A DNA stretch of 64,000 nt from Methylocystis iwaonis (GTDB lineage Bacteria; Pseudomonadota; Alphaproteobacteria; Rhizobiales; Beijerinckiaceae): the NCBI RefSeq assembly GCF_027925385.1, contig NZ_AP027142.1, forward strand, positions 2,028,001 to 2,092,000, written 5' to 3'. The notes below the pieces were generated by a model that was not told where the DNA came from, made no database searches, and worked only from the letters and a program-made list of their open reading frames with translations. This document shows, in pieces, positions 33,162-42,531 of this stretch. Position numbers and translations under genes: made by a program. Position 1 is the stretch's first letter. Each line of letters begins with the position of its first letter.

Positions 33162-34101
33162 ACGTGGATTAAGGGAAAAAAGCGCGGCGGAGCTTTGGCC
33201 GCCGCTCGCGCGCTTTGTCGAAGAAGAGGCGCGCCTCGGGCGATGGGCCTCGCAAAAGCCGGCGCGACGTTTTGTCTATGAGTTCGTCCGCTTTGGAATC
33301 AAACAAGCGTGGGCCTGCCTCTTCGGCGGCCTGATGGTCGCTCTCGTATTGGCGACGCGCTTCTTCTATCCCGCCCATGCGGCCCTTGCGCGCTATGATT
33401 TCCTGTTCCTCGCCGCGCTTGGCGTACAAGCGGCGCTGATCCTTCTGCGTTTCGAATCGCTCGAGGAAGCCGGCGTAATCTTTCTCTTCCATATCGTCGG
33501 CACGGCGATGGAAATCTTCAAGACGGCGCATGGCTCATGGGTCTATCCGGAACCCGCCTTCTTTCGCATCGGCGGCGTGCCGCTATTTACCGGCTTCATG
33601 TACGCCTGCGTCGGCAGCTATATGATGCGCGCCTGGGCGCTCTTCGATTTTCGCTTCCACAAACATCCGCCGCTTTGGCAGGTGAGCGCGCTCGCCCTGG
33701 CGATCTACGTCAATTTCTTCGCGCATCACTATGTCGCGGACATGCGCCTTGTTCTGTTCGCCGCGAGCGCTGCGATCTTCTGGCGCACGACCATCTATTA
33801 CCGCATCCACCACGGCTGGCGGACGATGCCGCTGCTGCTTGCGGCCTTCCTTGCGGCTTGCTTCATATGGCTTGCGGAAAACATCGCCACTTACAGCCAT
33901 GTCTGGCTTTATCCGGATCAACTTGCGATCTGGAAGCCGGTCGGCGTCGGCAAGCTCGGATCGTGGTTTCTGCTCCAGATCGTCAGCTATGCGCTGGTGG
34001 CGATCGCTTGCCGCCCCCGGGAGCCGGATGACGCGCCCATCGCGGAATCGCAGGCGCGCCATGCTGACAGGCTGACCTTCCGCTCACGCGCCTCAGGCTG
34101 A
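33142..34101 (+). CDS. DUF817 integral membrane protein
   Basis: A 319-residue protein with about eight hydrophobic segments between residues 50 and 295. The conserved stretch MEIFKTAHGSWVYPEPAFFR with GGVPLFTGFMYACVGSYMMR marks DUF817, a family of unknown function. It begins 20 bp inside the binding-protein gene, so the two are translationally coupled. His/Trp/Tyr-rich patches near membrane boundaries (FFAHHYVADMR, YYRIHHGW) could bind a ligand or metal (inference). Confidence 0.85.
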   Translation: MRRQSGERGLREKSAAELWPPLARFVEEEARLGRWASQKPARRFVYEFVRFGIKQAWACLFGGLMVALVLATRFFYPAHAALARYDFLFLAALGVQAALILLRFESLEEAGVIFLFHIVGTAMEIFKTAHGSWVYPEPAFFRIGGVPLFTGFMYACVGSYMMRAWALFDFRFHKHPPLWQVSALALAIYVNFFAHHYVADMRLVLFAASAAIFWRTTIYYRIHHGWRTMPLLLAAFLAACFIWLAENIATYSHVWLYPDQLAIWKPVGVGKLGSWFLLQIVSYALVAIACRPREPDDAPIAESQARHADRLTFRSRASG

Positions 34102-34620
34102 AACCCGCGCGCGCGACCACCATTCGAGCAGCGCCTCGCGCGTCGGCGCGACATCTTCGGCGAGCGGCCCGGCGAAGCGGCGCCATTCATCGCGAAAATG
34201 CGGCGACACCGCCGCAATCACGGGAACATGCGCGGCCATGGCGGCGCGGAAGGCGTCGCAAAGCCCGCCGCGTTCGGCTTCCTGCTTGGAGAATTTGCTG
34301 ACGACGATGAGACCAGCGCCCGCGCGCGCGGCATGCTCGACGGAGGCGCAGGCCATGGCGAGCCCGCTTGTGTCGAGATTGCAGGCGACGGAGCCCGGCC
34401 CAAGGTCCTGCGAGATCACAAATTCAGCGTCCGAAGCGATATCGCGCAGGAAAATCCGTGAACGGCCCGCCGAGTCGGCGCCGCGCATCTGCGTGACGCC
34501 CGCGACCCGCACGCCGCTCTCTGCAAGCTCGAGCGCGAAGCGGCGCATGAGCGCCTGAACATTCTCGCTGTCCTCAGCCGGCAAGGCGGCGATGGGCGTA
34601 GCAGCCGTTTCACGCTCCAT
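34093..34620 (-). CDS. DUF2478 protein
   Basis: A 175-residue protein of the DUF2478 family, often encoded near molybdate/tungstate transport genes and proposed to be NTPase-like. Features: FALELAESGVRVAGVTQM, CNLDTSGLAMACASVEHA, GAGLIVVSKFSKQEAERGGL and VPVIAAVSPHFRDEW. The N-terminal P-loop is not convincing. It is convergent with the DUF817 gene, with their ends overlapping by 9 bp, and no molybdate genes are nearby. Confidence 0.8.
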   Translation of the reverse strand: MERETAATPIAALPAEDSENVQALMRRFALELAESGVRVAGVTQMRGADSAGRSRIFLRDIASDAEFVISQDLGPGSVACNLDTSGLAMACASVEHAARAGAGLIVVSKFSKQEAERGGLCDAFRAAMAAHVPVIAAVSPHFRDEWRRFAGPLAEDVAPTREALLEWWSRARVSA

Positions 34621-34643
34621 AACGCCCTCCGCGCAGATGTCCT

Positions 34644-34698
34644 GGACCGCGAGCCTTCAGGCTCGCTTCCAAGGGGCGAGCCTGAAGGCTCGCGGTCC
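34644..34698. repeat. Palindromic repeat, copy 4
   Basis: Arms GGACCGCGAGCCTTCAGGCT and AGCCTGAAGGCTCGCGGTCC form an almost perfect inverted repeat upstream of the DUF2478 gene. Confidence 0.9.
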
Positions 34699-34839
34699 GA
34701 TGATGCGCTTGCATATTGCCCCTCTCGCGCTTGCGTTCCGCGCCATCCGGCGTAGCTTCCAACTCTCGCTCGGGCCACTTGCTTTGTAGGCCGCTGGCAC
34801 GATTTTATATATCGTTACGAACAAGCGACGTGAACAAAA

Positions 34840-35550
34840 GTGGGCGACGAACAAAACAAGGCGCCGGCGCCGCGCCCCGCACGTAATGGCGACATCGACG
34901 CTTTTCTCGAAAAGGCGCGCGGCGTCACGGAGCGGCGCGCGCGGGGGCGGCTGATTTTCGCCTTGGACGCCACAATGAGCCGCCAGCCGACATGGGATTT
35001 GGCGCAATCCATACAGGGCGAGATGTTTCGCACGACCGCCGCGCAGGGCGGGCTCGACGTCCAGCTTGTCTACTTCCGCGGGTTCAGGGAGTGCCGCGCC
35101 TCGCGCTTCGTCTCGCAGGGCGAGGGGCTCGGCGCTCTGATGTCGCAGATCTCCTGTCAGGCAGGCCACACGCAAATCGGTCGCGTGTTGAGCCACGCCC
35201 TCGACGAAACGCGATCCGAGCGCGTGGGCGCGCTCGTCTATATCGGCGACGCGATGGAGGAGAAGATCGATCATCTGGGCGGCGCGGCCGGCGAGATGGG
35301 CCTTCTCGGGCTCAAGGCCTTCATGTTCCAGGAGGGCCAGGACGCGAAAACGCGAACGGCTTTCCAGGAGATTGCGCGCCTCTCCGGGGGCGCCTACGCC
35401 GCCTTCGATCTTTCGGCGCCGCGCCGTCTCGCGGAACTGCTTGGCGCCGCCGCTGCTTATGCCGTTGGCGGATTGCCGGAACTGGAAAAACGCGCGGGCG
35501 AGGGCGAGGGAGCTGCGCGTCTGCTGCTGTCGCAGATGGGGTCACGATAA
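34840..35550 (+). CDS. VWA-domain protein
   Basis: A 236-residue cytoplasmic protein with a von Willebrand factor A-like domain (residues ~35-200). The MIDAS-like start is LIFALDATMSRQPTWD (DxTxS in place of DxSxS), and VYIGDAMEE supplies the later acidic residue. No signal peptide is present. The start is GTG at 34840. It lies 3 bp before the DnaJ-like gene, a pair I recall across Hyphomicrobiales, which suggests they form a membrane-associated chaperone-like unit (inference). Confidence 0.82.
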   Translation: MGDEQNKAPAPRPARNGDIDAFLEKARGVTERRARGRLIFALDATMSRQPTWDLAQSIQGEMFRTTAAQGGLDVQLVYFRGFRECRASRFVSQGEGLGALMSQISCQAGHTQIGRVLSHALDETRSERVGALVYIGDAMEEKIDHLGGAAGEMGLLGLKAFMFQEGQDAKTRTAFQEIARLSGGAYAAFDLSAPRRLAELLGAAAAYAVGGLPELEKRAGEGEGAARLLLSQMGSR

Positions 35551-35553
35551 GCC

Positions 35554-36261
35554 ATGCCGGTCTTGATGGGATTTTTCGCGCTCGCGCTCACGCTCTTCGC
35601 GCTCAAGGCCTATACGAAGGCGTCGCCGGCCATTCTGGCGCGTATGATCAGGCGTGGGGGCGGATTTCTGTTGATGGCGCTCGGCGGCCTGCTGCTGGCG
35701 CGCGGGCGGATCGACTTCGGCCTCGCCCTTGGCGCGGCCGGCCTGTGGATCATGGGGCGCTCGGAGCGCGCCGGATTGCGCAACGCCGGAGCAGGAGGGG
35801 CCGGAGTTTCCCGTGTTCGCTCGGCTATGATCGAGATGGAGCTCGACCATGCGACCGGCGCCATTCGCGGCATGATCCTCGCCGGCAGGAATGAGGGGAA
35901 GCGGCTCGACGCCCTGACCCGGCCGGCGCTTCTCGACCTCTACAATATGTGTCTGCGTGACGATCCCGACGGGGCGCGGCTACTTGAAGCGTATCTGGAC
36001 CGCCGCTTTGCCGGATGGCGTGCGGCAAGCGATCCGAACCGCGACTCGGGGGGCGGCGAGACGCGCGCGCGCCGAGCGGGCACGATTACCGAGGATGAAG
36101 CCTACGAAATCCTCGGCCTGAAAAAGGGTGCGGCCGCCGCTGACATTGCGCGGGCTCATCGCGATCTGATGAAAAAGCTTCATCCAGATCTTGGCGGGAC
36201 GACGGATCTGGCCGCCCGCGTGAATGAAGCTAAGGATGTCCTGATGCGGCGCCATCACTGA
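35554..36261 (+). CDS. Membrane-anchored J-domain protein
   Basis: A 235-residue protein with two N-terminal hydrophobic segments (residues 3-18 and 35-70) and a C-terminal J-domain (~175-235): EDEAYEILGLKKGAAAADIA, then HRDLMKKLHPDLGG. The HPD motif needed to stimulate Hsp70 is present. The arrangement resembles Tim14/Pam18-type J-proteins, which recruit DnaK to a membrane site. It forms an operon with the VWA gene. Confidence 0.88.
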   Translation: MPVLMGFFALALTLFALKAYTKASPAILARMIRRGGGFLLMALGGLLLARGRIDFGLALGAAGLWIMGRSERAGLRNAGAGGAGVSRVRSAMIEMELDHATGAIRGMILAGRNEGKRLDALTRPALLDLYNMCLRDDPDGARLLEAYLDRRFAGWRAASDPNRDSGGGETRARRAGTITEDEAYEILGLKKGAAAADIARAHRDLMKKLHPDLGGTTDLAARVNEAKDVLMRRHH

Positions 36262-36324
36262 GGCGCGACGGGAGCCCTCGAGGCGGTCCCAGGTGGCGGA
36301 CATGGCGGCGGGGTCTCTTCTTTT

Positions 36325-38064
36325 TTAGTTCTTGGTGGTGAAGCAGGCGAAGCCGGCGCGTTTCAGCGCCTTGCAGGCTGACTGAGCGCTATCTTCCTCG
36401 AGACCGGCGAAGCGGGCGCGGTAGAGGGTCTCGTTGCCCTTCTGCACCTTCTCCGTGAAGGACTTGGCGGTGGCGGGGAAGCCCTGAAGCTGGCTGCGGG
36501 CGCGCGAGAGCAGCTCATTGGCTTTCGCCGGGTCCTCGGCCGCGCCGATCTGGATCATCCAACCGGGCTTCGTCGGTCGCGCGGCGTCGACCTTCGCCAC
36601 ATTGGTGGTCGAGCGAATGGCGGCGGGCGTCGTCGTCGCGACGGTAATGCCTTTGGTCGGCCGGCCGGAGGTCGAGCCGTCGGCGATGGGGGAGGCGCTC
36701 TTCTTCTCGGAAGCCTTGCCGCGTCCCTTCTTCTCCGCGACGGCGGGCTCCTCGGCGACGCGTTTCTGCACGCCCGAGACAAAGGCCGGGCGCACTTGCG
36801 CGGCGGCGTCGACCTGCGGCGCGCGCTCGATCGGCTTCTCGATCTTTTCTTTCAGGACGGGCGCCGCGGCATGTCGCGGGATGGAGCCCACGGCCGTTTC
36901 GGAATCGATTGCCGGCTCTTCGGCGGCATAGGCGGTCCGTTCCGGCTGACGCTCGGCGACCGGCGCGGAGAAGGCGGGCGCGCGTTCGAGCGCGGCGACG
37001 GCGGTCGGGGCGGCGGCAACTTCTTCGGCGGCGTTGTCGTCTTCCGTTATGGCCGCGGCCGTGCGCGTCGAAGCGCCGCCGCCGATATATTGCTCGATGA
37101 GCTGCGCCATAATGCGGTCGCGTGCGCCCGCGCTGGTTCCGCCCATGACGACGGCGACGATATGATGGCTGTGCCGGCGGACCGAGGTCAGCAGATTGAA
37201 GCCGGAGGCGCGGGTATAGCCCGTCTTGATGCCGTCCATGCCCTCGACCCGGCCGAGGAGATGGTTGTGGTTGCGATGCAACGCGCCGTTATAGGCGAAG
37301 CTATGCGTCGAGAAGTACCGGTAATAGCGCGGGAAGCGGTCCTGGATCGCGCGGCCGAGGATCGCAAGGTCATAGGCCGTGGTGATCTGTCGCGGGTTCG
37401 GCAGGCCGGAGGCATTCTCGTAATGCGTGTTGCGCATGCCGAGCGCATGGGCCTTGCGCGTCATCATCTGCGCAAATCTGGCTTCGTCGCCGCCGATGTT
37501 CTCGGCGATGGCGCAAGCGATGTCATTGGCGGATTTGGTGACCACCGCCTTGATGGCGTTTTCGACGCTGATCGTCTCGCCTGGCTGCAGACCGAGCTTG
37601 GAGGGCGCCTGCGCGGCTGCGTGACCCGAGATCATGAGCGGCGAGTCGAGCCTCAGCTGGCCCTTCTCGAGCTGCTCGAACAGGAGATAGAGCGTCATCA
37701 CCTTGGTGACGGAGGCCGGGTGACGCAGCTCGTGCTCGTTGCGGGCGTAGATAGTTTTCCCGCTGTTGCCGTCGACCACAATGGCGGCGAAGCCGTGATG
37801 CTCGCCGACCATCTCGCCGGCGCCTTCGCCCGCCGTCGAGGCGTAGAAGCGATGGCTGCGCGCATGGCGTGCATGACGGACGCCTCTGTGATGCGCGAAG
37901 GCATGATGGAAAACGTGCCGGCTATAGGAAGCGTGATGGCGATGGCCATGCCTGCGCGCTTCCGCCGGGATCGCCGTGATGGCGACGAACGCCATGACAA
38001 CCGCGAAAATAGCAGCGAGGGAACGGGGTTGCGCCAGACGATCCAGCTGACTCGGTTTCGACAT
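36325..38064 (-). CDS. D-alanyl-D-alanine carboxypeptidase with SPOR domain
   Basis: A ~579-residue exported penicillin-binding protein that trims peptidoglycan stem peptides. Signal segment ~residues 12-35, a His/Arg-rich stretch (HGHRHHASYSRHVFHHAFAH), then the transpeptidase fold with SVTK (~118), SAN (~176) and KTG (~280). A long low-complexity linker (~340-490) follows, and the chain ends in a SPOR domain (GWMIQIGAAEDPAKANELL), which binds denuded septal glycan. I start it at the ATG at 38064; a TTG 15 codons upstream is possible. SPOR fusions of DacA/DacF-type enzymes are typical in Hyphomicrobiales. Confidence 0.9.
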   Translation of the reverse strand: MSKPSQLDRLAQPRSLAAIFAVVMAFVAITAIPAEARRHGHRHHASYSRHVFHHAFAHHRGVRHARHARSHRFYASTAGEGAGEMVGEHHGFAAIVVDGNSGKTIYARNEHELRHPASVTKVMTLYLLFEQLEKGQLRLDSPLMISGHAAAQAPSKLGLQPGETISVENAIKAVVTKSANDIACAIAENIGGDEARFAQMMTRKAHALGMRNTHYENASGLPNPRQITTAYDLAILGRAIQDRFPRYYRYFSTHSFAYNGALHRNHNHLLGRVEGMDGIKTGYTRASGFNLLTSVRRHSHHIVAVVMGGTSAGARDRIMAQLIEQYIGGGASTRTAAAITEDDNAAEEVAAAPTAVAALERAPAFSAPVAERQPERTAYAAEEPAIDSETAVGSIPRHAAAPVLKEKIEKPIERAPQVDAAAQVRPAFVSGVQKRVAEEPAVAEKKGRGKASEKKSASPIADGSTSGRPTKGITVATTTPAAIRSTTNVAKVDAARPTKPGWMIQIGAAEDPAKANELLSRARSQLQGFPATAKSFTEKVQKGNETLYRARFAGLEEDSAQSACKALKRAGFACFTTKN

Positions 38065-38330
38065 TTGCCACACGCCTCTTACGGAACTGGCGCTAGCGCG
38101 AGGCGACAACCGTGGATTGGCGTCGCATAAACGCTACAGTTATCAAGGGTAAGAGAACGCGGTTACCCGGGAGTTAAGCCAAAACAGGATTTTCTATGGC
38201 AATTTTGCAATGCAACATTTTAATTGACGCGTATTTGTGCAACGCATATAACTGTGCTGTCAGCAGGCGCGTGGGTCGCGCCGCCAGGGGGCGGCGCTGG
38301 GCGGGGCGCCATATTATGAGGACGAAGCCA

Positions 38331-38672
38331 ATGGTGGCCAATTTCGAAAGCGTACAGCAGCTCGGAAAAGAGCACTTCGAAGCCGTCTCCGCCGCCGCGG
38401 CGGCTGTCACGAAGGGCTGGCAGAACATCGCCGCCGAGACGACGGACTATTCCAAGAAGTCTTTTGAGAAGAGCCGTTTGCTTGCCGAGAAGCTCGTCAC
38501 GGTGAAGAAGATCGACGAAGCCTTCGCGCTGCAGTCGGACTATGCCAAGAGCGCCTATGAAGATTTCGTCGCCGAGGCGACCAAGCTCGGCGAGTTGTAC
38601 ACCGCCATCGCCAAGGAAGCCTTCAAGCCGATCGAAACGGCCACGAAGAATTTCACGACGGCGGCAGAGTAA
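38331..38672 (+). CDS. Phasin family protein
   Basis: A 113-residue all-helical protein: FESVQQLGKEHFEAVSAAAA, TKGWQNIAAETTDYSKKSFE, AYEDFVAEATKLGELYTAIA. It matches the phasin_2 family, which coats polyhydroxybutyrate granules. I prefer the ATG at 38331 because GAGGACGAAG lies just upstream; ATGs at 38316 and 38196 would add residues with no family match. The AT-rich region 38160-38260 probably holds the promoter. A strong hairpin follows. Confidence 0.88.
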   Translation: MVANFESVQQLGKEHFEAVSAAAAAVTKGWQNIAAETTDYSKKSFEKSRLLAEKLVTVKKIDEAFALQSDYAKSAYEDFVAEATKLGELYTAIAKEAFKPIETATKNFTTAAE

Positions 38673-38715
38673 GACGCCGTTTCGCGGCCCCCTTTCGTCC
38701 GGGGCGGAGTATCAG

Positions 38716-38756
38716 ACGCCCGGCGGGGAGCTTCCCCGGCCGGGCGTTGGTCGTTT
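38716..38756 (+). terminator. Probable terminator of the phasin gene
   Basis: A long GC stem, ACGCCCGGC-GGGGA paired with TCCCC-GGCCGGGCGT, closes on a small GC-TT loop at 38716-38747 and is followed by TTGGTCGTTT. Confidence 0.75.
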
Positions 38757-38767
38757 GGGGGGAAGCT

Positions 38768-39005
38768 GGACCGCGCGCCTTCAGGCGCGCGCCCAGTTTG
38801 TTGGCGAAGTGGCGGTGACGCCCCTCGTGCTTCGAGACGCCTGCTTCGCAGGCTCCTCAGCATGAGGAGCTTCTGCAATTTGGTCAAACACTTAGGCCTC
38901 ATCCTGAGGAGCGAGCGTAGCTCGCATCTCGAAGGACGAGGCCGCCTCGGAGGTTTGTCAACAAACGGCGCGCGCCTTCAAAGCGCGCCTGAAGGCGCGC
39001 GGTCC
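38768..39005. repeat. Cluster of three palindromic repeats upstream of dnaE
   Basis: A half-copy GGACCGCGCGCCTTCAGGCG (38768-38790) and a near-full copy ending GCGCGCGGTCC (38967-39005) flank a different inverted repeat at ~38828-38943 (TTCGAGACGCCTGCTTCGCA near one end, GCTCCTCAGCATGAGGAGC in the middle, CATCTCGAAGGACGAGG at the other). Confidence 0.8.
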
Positions 39006-39069
39006 AGGCCACTGTGGACGGTCGCAAACATTGGTTTCAGGGCGCCTTCGCAAGCGCTAGACTCCGGCC

Positions 39070-42000
39070 ATGAGCGCCACTTCCGCCGGCTTCGTCCATC
39101 TCCATCTCCACACGGCCTTTTCGCTGCGCGAAGGCGCGCTCACGATCGGCAAGCTGATCGACTTCGCCGTGCGCGACGAGCAGCCGGCGCTCGCCGTCAC
39201 CGACACCAACAACCTCTTCGCTGCCCTGGAATTCTCCGAAAAAGCGGCCAAAGCGGGGATTCAGCCGATTGCCGGCGTGCAACTGCGCGTCGATTTCGCC
39301 GACGCCAAGACGAGCGGCCCCTTGGGGCGGAACGAGGCGCTGGCCAATATCGTGCTCCTCGCCAAGACTGAAGCTGGCTATCTCAACCTCATGCGCGTCG
39401 CCTCGCGCGCCTATCTCGACACGGAGGAGGGGGACGAGCCGCATGTCTCGCTTGCGGCCCTCGCCGAGGACGCCGCCGAGCTGATCGCCCTGACCGGCGG
39501 GCCGGATGGGCCGCTCGACCGCATGTTCGCCGCCGGGCGGCCGGAATTCGCGCGCACGCGGCTCGAAACGCTGCAGGAGCTTTTCCAGGACAGGCTCTAT
39601 CTCGAAATCCAGCGGCACAAGCTTCAATCCGAAGCGGAAGTCGAGCCGCAGCTTCTCGATCTCGCCTATCGCCGGGGCGTGCCGCTGGTCGCCACCAACG
39701 AGCCTTACTTTGCTTCGCGCGGTGATTTCGAGGCCCATGACGCGCTGCTCTGTATCGCCGAAGGCACGGTGACGAGCGTCGCCGAGCGGCGCCGCGTCAC
39801 CCCCGAGCATTACTTCAAGACGCGCGCCGAAATGCTCGCGCTCTTCGCCGACCTGCCGGAGGCGACCGCCAATACGATCGAGATCGCCCGCCGGACGGCC
39901 TATAGGCCCAAGACCCGCAAGCCGATCATGCCGCGCTTCCTGCGCGACGCGCCTGGCGACCGGCCTCTCACCGAGGTCGAGGCCGAAGAGCTGCGACGCC
40001 AGGCGGTCGAAGGGCTGGAGGCGCGGCTTGCCGCCCACGGGCCGGCGCCGGGCCATGAGCGGGAGGAATATTTCAACCGCCTCGACTTCGAACTCGGCAC
40101 AATCGAGAAGATGGGCTTTCCCGGCTACTTTCTGATCGTCTCCGACTTTATCAAATACGCCAAGTCGCAGGGCATTCCGGTCGGGCCGGGCCGCGGCTCG
40201 GGCGCGGGCTCGCTGGTCGCCTATGCGCTGACCATCACCGACCTCGATCCGCTCCGCTTCGGCCTCTTCTTCGAGCGCTTCCTGAACCCCGAGCGCGTCT
40301 CGATGCCCGACTTCGACATCGACTTCTGCCAGACTCGCCGAGGCGAGGTGATCGACTATGTCCGCGACCGCTACGGCGCGGACCGGGTGGCGCAGATCAT
40401 CACCTTCGGTTCGTTCCTGGCGCGCGGCGTTCTGCGCAGCGTCGGCCGCGTGCTGGAAATGCCGTTGGGGCAGGTCGACAAGCTTGCCAAGCTCGTGCCG
40501 CAGAACCCGGCCAAGCCCGTGAGCCTCGCCGAGGCGCTCGCCGGGGAGCAGAAGCTGCGCGAGGCGGTCGACGAGGACGAGCGCGTGGCGCGACTCTTCA
40601 AGATCGCCAGCGCGCTCGAAGGGCTCTATTCCAACGCCTCGACCCACGCCGCCGGCGTCGTGATCGGCGATCGGCCGTTGCATGAGGTGGCGCCGCTCTA
40701 CCGCGACCCGAAGTCCGACATGCCGGCGACCCAGTTCAATATGAAATGGGTCGAGCCAGCCGGCCTCATCAAATTCGACTTCCTCGGCCTCAAGACGCTG
40801 ACCGTGCTCGCCATGGCGAGCCGGCTGGCGCGCCGCCGCGACCCCGATTTCGACCTCGCCAAAGTGCCGCTCGACGACACGGACACCTACGCCATGCTCG
40901 GCCGCGGCGAGACCGTGGGCGTGTTCCAGCTCGAAAGCGCGGGCATGCGCAAGGCCCTGGTCGAGATGCATGCGGACCGGTTCGAGGACATCATCGCCCT
41001 TGTCGCGCTCTACCGGCCGGGCCCGATGGCCAATATCCCGACCTATTGCGCCGTGAAGCTCGGCGACGAGGAGGCGAACTACTACCACCCCAAGATCGAG
41101 CCCATCCTGAAGGAGACCTTCGGCGTCATCATCTATCAGGAACAGGTCATGCAGATCGCCCAGGCGCTCTCCGGCTATACGCTCGGCGAAGCCGACATGC
41201 TGCGCCGCGCCATGGGCAAGAAGATCAAGGCCGAGATGGACGCCCAGCGCGAGCGCTTCGTGAAGGGCGCCGTCGAGCGGGAGCTGGCGCCGGAGCTCGC
41301 CAATATGATCTTCGACCTGCTGGCGAAATTTGCCGACTATGGCTTCAACAAGTCGCACGCAGCCGCTTACGCGCTGATCGCCTATCAGACGGCCTGGTTC
41401 AAGGCGCATTATCCGGCCGAGTTCCTCGCCGCCTCCATGACCTTCGATAAAAGCCAGACCGACAAGCTGGCTGAATTTCGCGACGAGGCGCGCCGGCTCG
41501 GGATTGCCGTGGAGCCGCCCTCGATCAAGCGCTCGGGCGTCGACTTCGACGTCGCGACCGCTCCCGACGGCAAGCAGGTGATCCGCTACGCGCTTTCCGC
41601 GATCAAAGGGGTGGGCGAGGGGCAGGCGGAGTCGATCGTGCGCTCGCGGGGCGAGCGGCCCTTCAAGAGCCTTTCCGACGTCGCCCGGCGGCTCAACCCG
41701 CGCGAGGTCAACAAAAAGGTGCTCGAGAATCTCGCCGCCTGCGGGACTTTCGACGAGCTGGAGCCGAACCGCGCGCGCGCTTTTGCGGCCATTGAAAGCG
41801 TGCTCGCGACCGCTAACCGCCACGCCGAGGATCGCAAGGCGGGTCAGAACGCGCTCTTCGGCGAGGCCGAGGCGGACGACCTCGTCCTGCCCAAGGTCCA
41901 GCCGTGGCCAGCGGGCGAGACGCTGCGGCGGGAGTATGAGGCCGCCGGCTTTTTCCTCTCCGGCCACCCACTCGACGCCTATGCCGGCCTCCTACCCAAA

Positions 42001-42531
42001 TTGAGGGTAACAAACTGGGCGAAATTCTCGGCGGCGGTGAAGCGCGGCGCCGAAGCCGACCGCCTCGCGGCAGTGGTTTTGGACCGCGCCGAGCGGCGCA
42101 CCAAGTCCGGCTCGAAGATGGGCATCGTCCAATTATCGGACCCGACTGGCCAGTATGAGGCCATTCTTTTCCAGGAGGCGCTCAACCAATATCGCGACGC
42201 GCTGGAGAAGGGCGCCGCCGTTTTGGTGCAGCTCACGGCGAGCGTCGATGGCGACGATGTGCGCGCCAGAATTGTCTCGGTCACGCCTCTCGCCGCCGCC
42301 GCGGCCCGCGCGCAGAAGGGTTTGCGGATCGTCGTCAGCGACCAAAGTCCGCTCGATAGGATTAAAGGCAGGCTCTCCGGCAGGGGCGAAGGCGAGGTGT
42401 CGCTGCTCGTCAAACGCGACGTTGCGCCCGAAGAGGTCGAAATTCGCCTGCCGGGCTCTTACCCCGTCAATGCCGACGTAGCGAGCGCGCTACGGGACAT
42501 CCCTGGGGTTCTGGAGGTCGAGTATCTGTAG
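39070..42531 (+). CDS. dnaE: DNA polymerase III subunit alpha
   Basis: A 1153-residue replicative polymerase. The PHP domain opens with FVHLHLHTAFSLREGAL. The palm carries GPGRGSGAGSLVAYAL and the catalytic aspartates in MPDFDIDFCQTRRGEVIDYV (~413). Helix-hairpin-helix and OB-fold regions follow (AIKGVGEGQAESIVRSRGER; MGIVQLSDPTGQYEAILF). Length is right for DnaE1. Its ATG at 39070 is ~65 bp after the last repeat. It is not in an operon with lipA, because a 400-bp gap with a repeat follows. Confidence 0.97.
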   Translation: MSATSAGFVHLHLHTAFSLREGALTIGKLIDFAVRDEQPALAVTDTNNLFAALEFSEKAAKAGIQPIAGVQLRVDFADAKTSGPLGRNEALANIVLLAKTEAGYLNLMRVASRAYLDTEEGDEPHVSLAALAEDAAELIALTGGPDGPLDRMFAAGRPEFARTRLETLQELFQDRLYLEIQRHKLQSEAEVEPQLLDLAYRRGVPLVATNEPYFASRGDFEAHDALLCIAEGTVTSVAERRRVTPEHYFKTRAEMLALFADLPEATANTIEIARRTAYRPKTRKPIMPRFLRDAPGDRPLTEVEAEELRRQAVEGLEARLAAHGPAPGHEREEYFNRLDFELGTIEKMGFPGYFLIVSDFIKYAKSQGIPVGPGRGSGAGSLVAYALTITDLDPLRFGLFFERFLNPERVSMPDFDIDFCQTRRGEVIDYVRDRYGADRVAQIITFGSFLARGVLRSVGRVLEMPLGQVDKLAKLVPQNPAKPVSLAEALAGEQKLREAVDEDERVARLFKIASALEGLYSNASTHAAGVVIGDRPLHEVAPLYRDPKSDMPATQFNMKWVEPAGLIKFDFLGLKTLTVLAMASRLARRRDPDFDLAKVPLDDTDTYAMLGRGETVGVFQLESAGMRKALVEMHADRFEDIIALVALYRPGPMANIPTYCAVKLGDEEANYYHPKIEPILKETFGVIIYQEQVMQIAQALSGYTLGEADMLRRAMGKKIKAEMDAQRERFVKGAVERELAPELANMIFDLLAKFADYGFNKSHAAAYALIAYQTAWFKAHYPAEFLAASMTFDKSQTDKLAEFRDEARRLGIAVEPPSIKRSGVDFDVATAPDGKQVIRYALSAIKGVGEGQAESIVRSRGERPFKSLSDVARRLNPREVNKKVLENLAACGTFDELEPNRARAFAAIESVLATANRHAEDRKAGQNALFGEAEADDLVLPKVQPWPAGETLRREYEAAGFFLSGHPLDAYAGLLPKLRVTNWAKFSAAVKRGAEADRLAAVVLDRAERRTKSGSKMGIVQLSDPTGQYEAILFQEALNQYRDALEKGAAVLVQLTASVDGDDVRARIVSVTPLAAAAARAQKGLRIVVSDQSPLDRIKGRLSGRGEGEVSLLVKRDVAPEEVEIRLPGSYPVNADVASALRDIPGVLEVEYL

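Larger units (their letters stand above)
38673..39069. other. Intergenic region upstream of dnaE
   Basis: About 400 bp filled by a terminator and three kinds of palindromic repeat (listed separately). No protein gene is supported. Confidence 0.6.

Noticed and set aside
22968..39005. Spaced repeats considered as a CRISPR array
   Set aside because: The repeats are palindromic, kilobases apart, in both orientations and single per site; there are no regular spacers or cas genes.
39037..41967. A 976-residue minus-strand frame opposite dnaE
   Set aside because: Typical antisense shadow of a long GC-rich gene; dnaE on the plus strand is unmistakable.
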